Shown: positions 43,735 to 52,783, counted from the stretch's first letter. The stretch is 64,000 bases of DNA from Bacillus sp. CH30_1T (GCF_008364765.1 NZ_VTUY01000001.1:1526-65525), one strand, 5' to 3'. The notes: generated from the sequence alone by a model not told the origin. Program-made: numbers and translations.

Positions 43735-46593
43735 ATGACAAGAATATTTGAACATAAATTGTCAGTACCCATTAACTCTTCTTTTTATTCGCGCAAGCGT
43801 TTACACACTTTTCTTGATATGCATATTCATTATTCATTTTTTTCTATTGCTGCAGGTGCTGGTTATGGAAAAACTACTCTGATTTCAGAGTTTGTTAAAG
43901 AGAAAAACACCCCTACAGTTTGGTACACTCTAGATGAAACTGATCAATCCCCTCTTAATTTTCTTAGTTATTTACACAGAGGTTTATTGAAAATCACCGA
44001 CAACCAAGTGCATTCTTCTCAATCAGATGTTAAAGAATTTGAAGAAGAATTCCACTCTTTTTTATCTACTATTTCAAATAGAGTAGATCCATTATTTATT
44101 GTATTGGACAATTACCATATTCTAGAACAAAATATGGAGGTTCAAACTCTTCTAACAGAACTGTTACAATATTCTTCCCCTTCAGTTACGTTCTTTTTCA
44201 TTGGACACACTCAACCAAATGCAATTCCGGTTAAGTTAAAAGTACGTCGAAAGCATATTGAAATTTCTAAAGACCAGTTAGCTTTCACTATCAAAGAAAC
44301 AGATGAATTCATTAGAACTCAACACGGTATTCAATTAACGGATTTTGAGCTTAACATGATTCAACACCATACAAAAGGTTGGATTACTGGCATTCAACTA
44401 ATCCTTCAATCCATAGTGAATTTGTCAGAAGAAGAAAGGAAGAATTTGATAGCAAACTTTTCCTTAACAGAAGAAATAAGAAACTATTTTCATTCCGAAC
44501 TAATGAAAACCCTTACACCAGAATTGAAAAATTTCATGTACCAAACTTCTCTTCTTAATGATTTAGACGAATCAACAATAAATTTGTACCTTGATATTAA
44601 TAATGCAAAAGAGTATGTTGCATATCTGATGAATTGGAATTTATTTGTATATGTGGATGAACAAAGGTCAATTCGTTATCATCCATTATTTCGAACTTTT
44701 TTGTATGAGGAATTAATAAATTCACTTAATGAGTCTCATTTACCTATCGAAGAGTATCATCTTAAGTTAGCCGAAGTGTATAAAAATAAGTCCCAATTTT
44801 TTTCATCCTTTGCACACTTTGTTTCTGGGAAAAACTACTACAAAGCCACACGATTAATTAGAATGCTTGAGAAAAGATATAATCCGGACCAATTTTTTGT
44901 TCTTATCTCTAATTGGTTAGAAAGTGCTTATACCTATTCACATTACTCTATACCTTTTGACACTGTGTTTCTCTTTCGTTCAATCCCATTATCCATTTTG
45001 GACCAACTTGTAGCACCAATTGAAAAATATATAACTGTTTTAGAAAATACAAACAATCATCATCAATTATGTCACCTTTATTATTTTTTAGCTTCTATTT
45101 ATCGGCAAAAAGGAGAATTTGATCAAGCGAAAAGCCTTTTTCAATCATCATTGGAATACAGTGAGGGCAGGAGTATCAACGTTATTACCATTTTGAATCT
45201 ATTAGGTCTTTCCGAAATATCATTATGCTTAGGAAATCAATTAGAAGCTGAAAAGTATGCAAAAGACGGATTATTTTCATCTGAAAAGTTTCAAATTATT
45301 CACTGTCAAATATATGCTTTATGGAAGGTTGCTGAAATCTCAATCTTTCAAAATCAAATGGAGAATGCGGACCAATTATTAAAACAAATGAAAGTCTTGC
45401 TGGACAGCACTAAAGAGGATGATGCCAGAAGCGTTTATTACTACTATTCTTTGAGTAGATTATTACTCTTAAAGAAGGATTATTCCAGAGCAATATCTAC
45501 AGCAAATATAGGTGTTGAAAAAGCTGAGAAATTTGGCAATGACCTTGATCTAGGTGGATCCTACCTCCAATTAGGTCAAAGTCTATTAACTACAAATAAC
45601 TTAAAAAAAGCAGAATATTATTTAAATAAAGCATACACTTCCTTTGAATATTTTTCATATTACCGCTGTTTAACGATTGATAATCAAATTCATCTTTTTG
45701 AACTACAAGGTGATTTGAAGAAAGCTAGTGAAAAAAGAAAAGAATTGATTTCCATTAGTAATGAAAAAAATTACTCCAATTTCAAAAATCAAAGAAAGGA
45801 ATTCACACGGAAAATCATAATAAATGATCCTGTATCCAAATGTAAATCATCTTTATCCATAAATGTATTTGGCAAATTCAACATTATTTATGATGGAAAA
45901 CCAGTGCATATTAAACGAAAAGCAAGTTTGCAACTTCTTAAATTATTGATTGTAAACAGGGGAAAAAAAATACAAAAAGATATTTTATTAGATAATATAT
46001 TTCCTGAAAGTTCAATTGACACTATAAATAATCATTTTTATGTTGCCTTATCCATATTAAGAAAATCATTAGAACCGAAATTGCAATCTGGTAAAGATTC
46101 AAAATATATTAGTCAAATAGATAACCACTATATTTTTAATCATAAAAACCTTTATTTAGATGTCGATCATTTTCAAGAGCTGCTAGTTAGTGATAACCTC
46201 TCTAATCAATCCATACAAATGAGAACCCTCCTCTCTGCCGAAAAGTTGTATAAGGGACATTTTTTCGAAGAGTATCCATATGAGCCCTTTTTGGAGCAAG
46301 AACGAGAAAAACTCAGAACAGAATATATTCACTTATTGAGAAAAATTGCTGATTTTCATTGGGAATCTTCAGATAATGAAAAAGGGATTGAATACTACGA
46401 GAAAATATTACTTGAGGATCCTTATCAAGAACAATTATATATTGAATATATAAAAAAATTGCTTAATAACCATTTATTCCTACAAGCAAAAAATGTGGCA
46501 GCTAGAAACATAAAATTTGTTGAAAATGAGCTCGGGATAGATGTCCGCTCGAAATTGAATAACCTCTTCTCTCACTATTCTTTTTCTGTATAA
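43735..46593 (+). CDS. Large STAND/SARP-type transcriptional activator
   Basis: A 952-residue regulator. N-terminal part: MalT-like STAND ATPase with Walker A GAGYGKTT (residues 41-48) and a Walker B-like PLFIVLDNYHIL around residue 120. Middle (about 400-680): TPR-type helical repeats (ASIYRQKGEFDQAKSLFQSS and similar). C-terminal part: OmpR-like winged helix (about 705-785, INVFGKFNIIYDGKPVHIKR to YVALSILRKSL) followed by a bacterial transcriptional activation domain (about 805-950), the SARP/AfsR combination in reversed order. Such proteins activate transcription by binding 11-bp-spaced direct repeats next to the -10 box after a ligand relieves inhibition. Three such sites occur around it. 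Confidence 0.87.
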   Translation: MTRIFEHKLSVPINSSFYSRKRLHTFLDMHIHYSFFSIAAGAGYGKTTLISEFVKEKNTPTVWYTLDETDQSPLNFLSYLHRGLLKITDNQVHSSQSDVKEFEEEFHSFLSTISNRVDPLFIVLDNYHILEQNMEVQTLLTELLQYSSPSVTFFFIGHTQPNAIPVKLKVRRKHIEISKDQLAFTIKETDEFIRTQHGIQLTDFELNMIQHHTKGWITGIQLILQSIVNLSEEERKNLIANFSLTEEIRNYFHSELMKTLTPELKNFMYQTSLLNDLDESTINLYLDINNAKEYVAYLMNWNLFVYVDEQRSIRYHPLFRTFLYEELINSLNESHLPIEEYHLKLAEVYKNKSQFFSSFAHFVSGKNYYKATRLIRMLEKRYNPDQFFVLISNWLESAYTYSHYSIPFDTVFLFRSIPLSILDQLVAPIEKYITVLENTNNHHQLCHLYYFLASIYRQKGEFDQAKSLFQSSLEYSEGRSINVITILNLLGLSEISLCLGNQLEAEKYAKDGLFSSEKFQIIHCQIYALWKVAEISIFQNQMENADQLLKQMKVLLDSTKEDDARSVYYYYSLSRLLLLKKDYSRAISTANIGVEKAEKFGNDLDLGGSYLQLGQSLLTTNNLKKAEYYLNKAYTSFEYFSYYRCLTIDNQIHLFELQGDLKKASEKRKELISISNEKNYSNFKNQRKEFTRKIIINDPVSKCKSSLSINVFGKFNIIYDGKPVHIKRKASLQLLKLLIVNRGKKIQKDILLDNIFPESSIDTINNHFYVALSILRKSLEPKLQSGKDSKYISQIDNHYIFNHKNLYLDVDHFQELLVSDNLSNQSIQMRTLLSAEKLYKGHFFEEYPYEPFLEQEREKLRTEYIHLLRKIADFHWESSDNEKGIEYYEKILLEDPYQEQLYIEYIKKLLNNHLFLQAKNVAARNIKFVENELGIDVRSKLNNLFSHYSFSV

Positions 46594-46622
46594 AACAATT
46601 ATGGAATCATTGTTTTATTTGA

Positions 46623-46936
46623 CGAGAGGCTGGGACAAAACTAAAAAACTACGATAAAAAGACGAACAATAGAAGTGTAGGTTATTCATACCGCTAATGA
46701 TTTCCGTGCAAGACTACGCTTTCCGCGGGTAGCCCGTGAGCCTCCTCGGCAAGCCTGCGGGGTCTCACATAAGCTACTCTTCCCGCAGGAGTCTTCGTCT
46801 TGCACTCCAATCAACCGCTGGAAACAGCTAAAATCAAATTTCGAAAATAAATAATAAACCCGAACAAATCTGCACACTTAGAAGCAGGTTTGTTTGGGTT
46901 TGACTTAGGCTAAAAAACTTTTGTCCCAGCCTCTCG
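46623..46936. mobile_element. MITE-like element, copy 2 (314 bp)
   Basis: CGAGAGGCTGGGACAAAA (46623-46640) and TTTTGTCCCAGCCTCTCG (46919-46936) are perfect 18-bp inverted repeats. The interior is nearly identical to copy 1 over the GC-rich core (CTTTCCGCGGGTAGCCCGTG and so on), with drift near the ends. It lies between the SARP-type gene and the cupin promoter P2 and may serve as terminator of the former. Confidence 0.8.
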
Positions 46937-46996
46937 CTTTTTTATTTGTAAGCTCCTTAATATACAACGTTGATTATTTTGAAAATAAACAATTTT

Positions 46997-47030
46997 CTGT
47001 AAGAAGTCAGTAAGATTCAATGTTTACTAT
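46997..47030 (+). promoter_or_regulatory. SARP-type promoter P2 of the cupin-SDR operon
   Basis: CTGTAAGA (46997-47004) and CAGTAAGA (47008-47015), 11-bp period, 9 bp, then TACTAT (47025-47030) as -10; the start codon is 50 bp further. Confidence 0.7.
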
Positions 47031-47080
47031 AACTGTAATGCCATGTAAAGTGGTCAAAATCATTCAAAGGAGAGAAGAAA

Positions 47081-47557
47081 ATGACAAAGGTTACTAAGAA
47101 CAATGTACTTGACGCAAATTATGTAAATTCAGATTCACTGCCATGGATTCCAACAGGCATGGGTTCTATGGAGATGAAGGTTTGTAAAGTTAATCCCATT
47201 ACTGGACAATTTGTCGTTCTAGTTAGATATCCTGCTGATGGCTCACCAGTTCCTTCACATAGACATCATGGTACGGTAATTGTATATACAGTAAGTGGAA
47301 AATGGGGATATAAAGAAGACAATTGGATTTCCGGACCTGGAGACGTAGTATATGAACCAGCCTGTTCAACTCATACTCCCATAAATTATCCAGAATTCGG
47401 TGAAGTTGTTACGTTTGTAATCATTGACGGTGCTTTAGAAATCCTAGATGAACAAGGTCAAACACTTTATATTTTAAATGCCGAAGCAGCAATTAATATG
47501 TACCAACAATATTGCCAGACAACCGGGACTGTACCTGTAGATGTAACCCAATTTTAA
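47081..47557 (+). CDS. Cupin protein, 2,4'-dihydroxyacetophenone dioxygenase-like
   Basis: A 158-residue single-domain cupin. The first cupin motif contains SPVPSHRHHGTVIVYTVSG, the second GPGDVVYEPACSTHTPINYP; the histidines there can hold an iron. The closest type I recognise is the 2,4'-dihydroxyacetophenone dioxygenase/acetylacetone-cleaving group, which breaks a C-C bond next to a carbonyl and yields carboxylic acids. That would fit with an acyl-CoA ligase in the same regulon. Specificity is inferred. The gene follows promoter P2 and AAAGGAG, and is cotranscribed with the SDR 36 bp downstream. Confidence 0.8.
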   Translation: MTKVTKNNVLDANYVNSDSLPWIPTGMGSMEMKVCKVNPITGQFVVLVRYPADGSPVPSHRHHGTVIVYTVSGKWGYKEDNWISGPGDVVYEPACSTHTPINYPEFGEVVTFVIIDGALEILDEQGQTLYILNAEAAINMYQQYCQTTGTVPVDVTQF

Positions 47558-47593
47558 CCTAATAGTTCGTATTATTTTTTAGGAGGGAACAGT

Positions 47594-48358
47594 ATGTTTT
47601 CTTTACAAGGAAAAGTCGCCATTATAACAGGTGGTGGATCAGGTATTGGTCTAGCTACTGCAAAAAGATTTGTAGAAGCTGGAGCAACTGTTGTCATTGG
47701 AGATATCAACGATAGTTCAGATATTGCTGAACAAATAGGTGCAACTTTTATTCCAACGGATGTATCTATCGAAAAGCAGGTTCAAGAACTAATCGAAACT
47801 ACGTATCGAAAGTTCGGGAAAATAGACATATTATTTAATAATGCAGGTATCGGGTCAGGTGGAAAAGTAATGGCAGAGGAAGATTCATCTGTTTTTGAAA
47901 AAGCATTTTCCATTAACACATTAGGGGTAATGTTTGGAATAAAGCATTCCGCAAAATATTTGCAACATGGTGGAGTTATTATCAACTCAGCCTCTGTTGC
48001 TGGATTACAAGGTGTTCTAACATATGGACCTTATGTTGCATCTAAATATGCAGTGATTGGATTGACAAAGACCGCGGCATTAGAAATGGCACCTCTAAAT
48101 GTACGAGTGAACTGTATTTGTCCTGGTACCATTGAAACTCCGATGATTCAACAAGAAAATGCTTCTTCTCAGCGCGCTGTTAATAACGTTATTACACCTC
48201 TTGGTAGGTTTGGGAAAGCTGAAGAGGTTGCAGCACTTGTACATTTCTTATGCTCTGATGAAGCATCTTTTATCACTGGACAATCCTATGTCATCGATGG
48301 AGGCTTAACCTCCGGAATAAGTCATGGGATTTGGACAAGCTGTAGTCAACAAGTATAA
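47594..48358 (+). CDS. Short-chain dehydrogenase/reductase
   Basis: A 254-residue classical SDR. TGGGSGIG (residues 12-19) binds NAD(P), NNAG stabilises the core, the catalytic Ser is in INSASVAG and Tyr/Lys in YVASKYA. The C-terminal FITGQSYVIDGG is typical for FabG-like enzymes. An acidic residue after strand 2 (VIGDIND) favours NAD over NADP. It is the second gene of the cupin operon and probably oxidises an alcohol intermediate to the ketone that the cupin enzyme cleaves; this order is a hypothesis. Confidence 0.9.
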   Translation: MFSLQGKVAIITGGGSGIGLATAKRFVEAGATVVIGDINDSSDIAEQIGATFIPTDVSIEKQVQELIETTYRKFGKIDILFNNAGIGSGGKVMAEEDSSVFEKAFSINTLGVMFGIKHSAKYLQHGGVIINSASVAGLQGVLTYGPYVASKYAVIGLTKTAALEMAPLNVRVNCICPGTIETPMIQQENASSQRAVNNVITPLGRFGKAEEVAALVHFLCSDEASFITGQSYVIDGGLTSGISHGIWTSCSQQV

Positions 48359-48370
48359 AACGTTTTACAT

Positions 48371-48405
48371 AACCCCATTTGTACTATTTCTAAATGGGGT
48401 TACTT
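48371..48405 (+). terminator. Terminator of the cupin-SDR operon
   Basis: AACCCCATTT (48371-48380) pairs with AAATGGGGTT (48392-48401), followed by a moderately T-rich tail. Confidence 0.75.
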
Positions 48406-48736
48406 ATATTATTTTAGGAAACTTTATAACTCTGTATCAATTTCTATAGTACTGTAGTTAGTATTAATCTTATATTAAGGCTTTATTGTATTTCTTGTTT
48501 TATTATAAACAGTTACAAAAGATGATTTGATACAAATATCATTCTTCTAATTCACCATTGTTACAAGTGAAATTTCATATAAGAACTAAAGATACAACAT
48601 TTTAGTTCTTAAATTTGCAGTTGTTACGTAGTATCGGTCTATATCCGCAAACACACAAGCAAACAATTAGAGAAAGCATAAGATGGTGTTAGGAAATATC
48701 CTAAGTGTTTCTTTCTTTCCAAGTGAATCTCATTTT
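48406..48736. other. Intergenic region without a gene
   Basis: No gene is seen. A small palindrome TTAGGA-AATA-TCCTAA lies at about 48689-48704, about 50 bases before an orphan terminator, so the region might be transcribed as a short RNA. Confidence 0.4.
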
Positions 48737-48771
48737 AGGGCTCGGTTCAGACGACCGACCCCTTTTTTTGT
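48737..48771 (+). terminator. Orphan plus-strand terminator
   Basis: GGG-c-TCGGT (48738-48746) pairs with ACCGA-CCC (48754-48761) and seven T follow. The next plus-strand gene upstream already has its own terminator 340 bp earlier, so this one is not explained by a visible gene. Confidence 0.65.
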
Positions 48772-48851
48772 AAAAATTTTCATATTACCAACCTACATGA
48801 ACCTCTTCTTCAGCTAACACCTCCTGTAGCGATAGAAGAAAAGGTTTTTTT

Positions 48852-49070
48852 CTAAACAAAATCTGGATTATTTATATTATTATTGTTAATGACTACATCC
48901 GCCTTCAATTGAGGTGAATGTTGATCAAAATAGAGTTTCGAAGCTGCATGATATCTTTTAATGAACATTTTTTCGGCTTCTTCATAGCTTCCAAAAGCCC
49001 GTTCTTCCCGTTTAGCACCTCTTTTTCTTGCCAGCAAATATACAACATCAAGATTTTTTGGCTCGTCCAT
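48852..49070 (-). pseudogene. Fragment resembling the C-terminus of a uridine-kinase-like protein
   Basis: The frame encodes up to 72 residues, including LDVVYLLARKRGAKREERAF, EKMFIKRYHAASKLYFDQH and ADVVINNNNINNP. The RYHAASKLYF and ADVVINN segments are like the end of uridine-kinase-type P-loop enzymes, but the ATP-binding part is missing and no ribosome binding site precedes the ATG. I take it for a remnant, lying 27 bp after an acetyltransferase gene on the same strand. Confidence 0.45.
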
Positions 49071-49097
49071 TTGGCTATCACATCAGAGGATAGACTT

Positions 49098-49703
49098 TTA
49101 GACCTCAACTTCCTTCACCTTCACATGCTTCATATAGACAAGATCATTGACACCACTTTTTTCACTGTGCTTTTGAGGTATACGCATGAACTCAGCAAAA
49201 CCCAGTTTTTCATAAAGCTTGATAGCACTTAAGTTGGTATCTGCTACCTCTAAGACATATTCGTGGTATGAAGTTGAACTAATTATCGATTTTAGCAGTT
49301 CAGTTGCCATACCCTGTCCTCTATGATTTACCGACGTTGCCACAAACTCTATTGCACCCATATTTTCAGAAATTTGAAAGGGATATTGCTTTTTCTCAAA
49401 TTCATTTTTGAGAATAACATAAGCAATACTACCCATGAATAAGCCAAGATGCTTTCTAAATTCACTATATTTCAATCTTACAGAAGGTATATTGTTTGTA
49501 GTGCAGGCCGCTATAGCCGCAATATGATCGTCAACTAAAGCCGTATAGAAGACCTCTTCATTAAACATATGGGCAAATGTCTTGTAAAGTTTAGCCTTAT
49601 CTTTTGAAAAATAATTCAGCCATTGATAGAAGCCGTCTACAAAGATTGTACTCATCTCATTTCTTATATTTCTTTCTGCTTCACTTGCACGAATAATATT
49701 CAT
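49098..49703 (-). CDS. GNAT-family N-acetyltransferase
   Basis: A 201-residue GNAT acetyltransferase. The acetyl-CoA-binding motif A is FVATSVNHRGQGMATELLKS (about residues 119-138) with the RGQGMA loop; motif B follows as EVADTNLSAIKLYEKLGF. The N-terminal 100 residues contain FVDGFYQWLNYFSKD, seen in several Bacillus GNATs. The acceptor substrate is unknown. Single gene, followed by a remnant. Confidence 0.85.
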   Translation of the reverse strand: MNIIRASEAERNIRNEMSTIFVDGFYQWLNYFSKDKAKLYKTFAHMFNEEVFYTALVDDHIAAIAACTTNNIPSVRLKYSEFRKHLGLFMGSIAYVILKNEFEKKQYPFQISENMGAIEFVATSVNHRGQGMATELLKSIISSTSYHEYVLEVADTNLSAIKLYEKLGFAEFMRIPQKHSEKSGVNDLVYMKHVKVKEVEV

Positions 49704-49887
49704 AGGTTATCCCTCTATTCTTTGTGATTGTTTCAGGTCGGTTTTTAAGAACTCAAATCTTTGAAGCATATAGAGCATTGATTGGTTCTCTCATTGACAT
49801 AACGATCTATTTGATTATCCTTTATTTTAATTAAACTACTATTATTTTCTATTTTATTAGTACAAACCCTTCTTAATACCATTAAAA

Positions 49888-49916
49888 AGGCGCTTCCTTG
49901 TGCTGGATAAGCGCCT
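49888..49916 (-). terminator. Terminator after the VOC-family gene
   Basis: AGGCGCTT (49888-49895) pairs with AAGCGCCT (49909-49916); on the minus strand it is followed by TTTTT. It lies 70 bp past the stop at 49988. Confidence 0.7.
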
Positions 49917-49987
49917 GATAGTCAATAATATTCTGATGTAAAATTATCATTAATCCAGGGAAATTAGTTTCATTTGTGCATTTCGCC

Positions 49988-50905
49988 TCATTTTCCCTCG
50001 TATGCTCTCTGTAATTCCCCTAGATCAAATTTTTTCATAGTAAGAAATGCCTTCGTTACTCTCTCAAGTTGCTCCGGTGTGCCCTTGCTAAGCAGCTCAT
50101 CCATCTCACTCGGCACAACCTGCCAAGATACGCCATACTTATCTTTCAGCCAGCCGCATTGCTCGGCTTCAGGAACCGCAGAAAGCTTTTCCCAGTAGTA
50201 ATCAATCTCTTCTTGTGTGTCGCAGTACACCATAAATGAGAGTGCCTCGTTAAAACCGAATTTGTGCTCATGCGCGCTATCCATTGCGGTAAACCACTGA
50301 TTTTCAAGCATAAAATCAGAAAACATGATTGTTCCTTCTTTGTCTGGTTCCATGCCTTCAGGGTAACGGGCGATAAGTCCCTGCTTTGCGTTCTCAAATA
50401 CTGATAAATAAAAATTAATCGCCTCTTCCGCGTTGCCGCATTTATTCCCGACAAACATTAATGATGGCATTATTGTAGGTCGCTCTTCCCCTTCTGGATT
50501 GGTAAGGATCAACTGCCAGGACAAACCATACTTATCTTGAATCCATCCATACTTCTCACTGAAAGGATACTTATCAAATGGCATTAACGCTGTGCCGCCT
50601 TCGGACAATTTGTTCCAGACCTCATTTATTTTCTCTTCCGCGTCCTTTTCTCGCGATGGGTCAAAATTCACAATGAAAGACGCCGATGGATTGAACTTGT
50701 ACAAAGGTCCTGCACTGATTGCCATGAACTTCTGCCCCCAAAGCTCAAAGGAGACAATATCGGAGTCGCCTGAAGGTGTGTCGTGGATCGTTGTCACATC
50801 CGTAATTTTTGAGTCCGGGAATATCGAAGCGTAGAACTCAGCTGCTTGTTTTGCTTCCTTTTCATACCATAAATGCGGAACGATTTTTTGATTGGTTTTT
50901 AACAC
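49988..50905 (-). CDS. VOC-superfamily protein with two PhnB-like domains
   Basis: A 305-residue protein built of two tandem PhnB/3-demethylubiquinone-methyltransferase-like VOC domains. Domain 1 starts with KIVPHLWYEKEAKQAAEFYA and ends WIQDKYGLSWQL; domain 2 repeats the pattern with SLMFVGNKCGNAEEAINFYL and WLKDKYGVSWQV. Family members are mostly of unknown function and lack a clear metal site. Single gene with its own terminator. Confidence 0.85.
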   Translation of the reverse strand: MLKTNQKIVPHLWYEKEAKQAAEFYASIFPDSKITDVTTIHDTPSGDSDIVSFELWGQKFMAISAGPLYKFNPSASFIVNFDPSREKDAEEKINEVWNKLSEGGTALMPFDKYPFSEKYGWIQDKYGLSWQLILTNPEGEERPTIMPSLMFVGNKCGNAEEAINFYLSVFENAKQGLIARYPEGMEPDKEGTIMFSDFMLENQWFTAMDSAHEHKFGFNEALSFMVYCDTQEEIDYYWEKLSAVPEAEQCGWLKDKYGVSWQVVPSEMDELLSKGTPEQLERVTKAFLTMKKFDLGELQRAYEGK

Positions 50906-51176
50906 TGTTATTCCTCCTCGTAATTTCCAGATAATTATGATGCGGCAATAATGCGACTAATATTCCTCAACTGGGATTATTCGAAAACTGTTCTTCTGAA
51001 ATTACTAGTAATCCATTTCTTTTGAGTAAAGCAGTCGTGACTCCATTTCCAACAATCTTCTTACTAAGAACTTCGATTCACTTTCTAATATTTCCTTCTC
51101 TTATACAAGAATATGGCCCGGTAAATGAAAAGACGCGTATTCGATAAACGCTCCCGTTAATTAAGGAAGAATTAAT

Positions 51177-52169
51177 TCAATAGCTTGTTAATAATACTTT
51201 CCCTTTGGTCTCTTTAGAAAATTCAACAACATCGATAGCATTTTTAACATTCTGCAAGTCATCCGTTAAATCTACCCTCATTAAACGTAACTCTTTTCTT
51301 TCAATTAGGCTTATTAGACGACTGAATGATTCTTTCCATTTATTTACTGAGACATTTTTATTCCAATTCCGTAAATGAAACATATTTGCATTAACTTTTG
51401 CTTTATTTACAATATCTGCCCAATTCACTTGTATCCCAGATAATAGGCCGATGGTTAAAAAATGACCATTAGAGTGTACACAAAAAGCCAATTCGTTCCC
51501 TGATGAACCTCCAACAGAATCAATAGCAGAATCAGCACCCATTCCATTAGTTAACTCCATAACCGTTTCAAATAGTGGTTTTTTAGATGTATCGATGACA
51601 TCAGATGCACCAAGATGAAGCAATTCCTCAGTATATTTATTATTTCTAGTGACTGCTATTAATCGAAAACCTAATATCTTGGATAATTGAGCATAAATAC
51701 GCCCGATAGAAGAACCGCACGCATTAACCAACAAAACATCATTCGGTCTTAATTCTAAAATTTCTGTACAAGTCACCCACGCTGTAAGTCGATTGATATA
51801 CATTTGTGATGCCGTAAAATCATCAATCGAATCAGGTATAGCAACGGTAAAATCTGCTGGGGATATAACAAATTCTTGCCAAGTACCTTCACCACGTAAA
51901 GGTAAAACACGTTTCCCAAGAAGATGTTTTGAAACTAAAGGACCAACTTCTTCTACAATCCCCACTCCTTCATAACCAGGAATATTCGGTAAAGATATTC
52001 GATGTGAATATGCTCCTCTAATCGGTATTAAGTCAGAATGGTTAATAGGTCGTGCTAACATTCGAACAAGGACTTCTCTATCTTTAGGTGGATTTATGCT
52101 TTTATTTTCAACTTTTAACACATTTTTCGGGCTACCGAACTCGTAGTATTTAATACATTTTGCATCCAA
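51177..52169 (-). CDS. Medium-chain reductase (quinone oxidoreductase/MECR-like)
   Basis: A 330-residue zinc-free medium-chain dehydrogenase/reductase. The N-terminus (YEFGSPKNVLKVENKSINPP), NHSDLIPIRGAY, GYEGVGIVEEVG and the NADPH site VNACGSSIGRIYAQLSKILG resemble mitochondrial enoyl reductase and quinone oxidoreductases. The cysteines that bind zinc in alcohol dehydrogenases are absent. Substrate unknown. It is isolated, and its promoter region lacks the GTAAGA repeats of the neighbouring regulon, so I do not include it there. Confidence 0.83.
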   Translation of the reverse strand: MDAKCIKYYEFGSPKNVLKVENKSINPPKDREVLVRMLARPINHSDLIPIRGAYSHRISLPNIPGYEGVGIVEEVGPLVSKHLLGKRVLPLRGEGTWQEFVISPADFTVAIPDSIDDFTASQMYINRLTAWVTCTEILELRPNDVLLVNACGSSIGRIYAQLSKILGFRLIAVTRNNKYTEELLHLGASDVIDTSKKPLFETVMELTNGMGADSAIDSVGGSSGNELAFCVHSNGHFLTIGLLSGIQVNWADIVNKAKVNANMFHLRNWNKNVSVNKWKESFSRLISLIERKELRLMRVDLTDDLQNVKNAIDVVEFSKETKGKVLLTSY

Positions 52170-52783
52170 AACTATATGTCCCCTTAATCTATATCAGATA
52201 TATTTTTACTATAACACTTAAAATAACTACCGCGTAATCCAAAAGCTTATTCAATTTAATAGCATGTTAATGGGACAACTGATGAGCTTAAATTAGCCCC
52301 CTTGAAAGGAACCTTAAAGCATCTCAATTATACAGTTATAAAGATTCTGATTTACTTACCAACTTAAAGACATCAAAGTAAATCATTAAATTAGTTAATC
52401 CTAAATAAATGATGAGTGAAATAATTGTTGTTAAAGTACTTATGCGCCCATGATGTTACAATATCTTAGTTCTATAGGTACTCGCGGTTAAACATTTCTT
52501 TTCAATCACCTAAAAATGAAAAGAAATAGTTGTATAGCAGGATATGAGATTTAAAAAAACGCAAGAAAATTTTGGTATAAGAGGTGAATCCCCTATGATA
52601 TATTAATAAATATAGGGATGAATCCCTTGTTAAATTACATTTAAAAGGAGGCCTCGTCATGATTATCAAGTGGGTTCGACTGCGATAATTAAAGGTGCAG
52701 GCCAATCATGCTCCGGAAAGAGTTTATTGTTTCTGCGCCTAAGAACGGCGATTTAGATAATAAATAATACGGAGGTAAAAAAC
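52170..52783. other. Intergenic region with a possible leader peptide
   Basis: A perfect AAAGGAGG site (about 52646-52653) is followed at 7 bp by an ATG at 52660 that opens only nine codons (MIIKWVRLR, stop). Upstream CCCTAT/ATAGGG form a small inverted repeat at about 52591-52615. The arrangement could be a translated leader in front of the alpha/beta hydrolase, or the rest of a gene. No other feature seen. Confidence 0.35.

Noticed and set aside
46686..46877. 63-codon frame in MITE-like copy 2, also 57405-57641 in copy 3
   Set aside because: Antisense frames through a structured non-coding repeat; identical because the DNA is identical, not because a protein is conserved.
51040..51070. Single TAGTAAGA-like motif (minus strand) between the VOC and MDR genes
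   Set aside because: No second unit at 11 bp and no -10 box at 9 bp, so not counted as a member of the SARP-type regulon.
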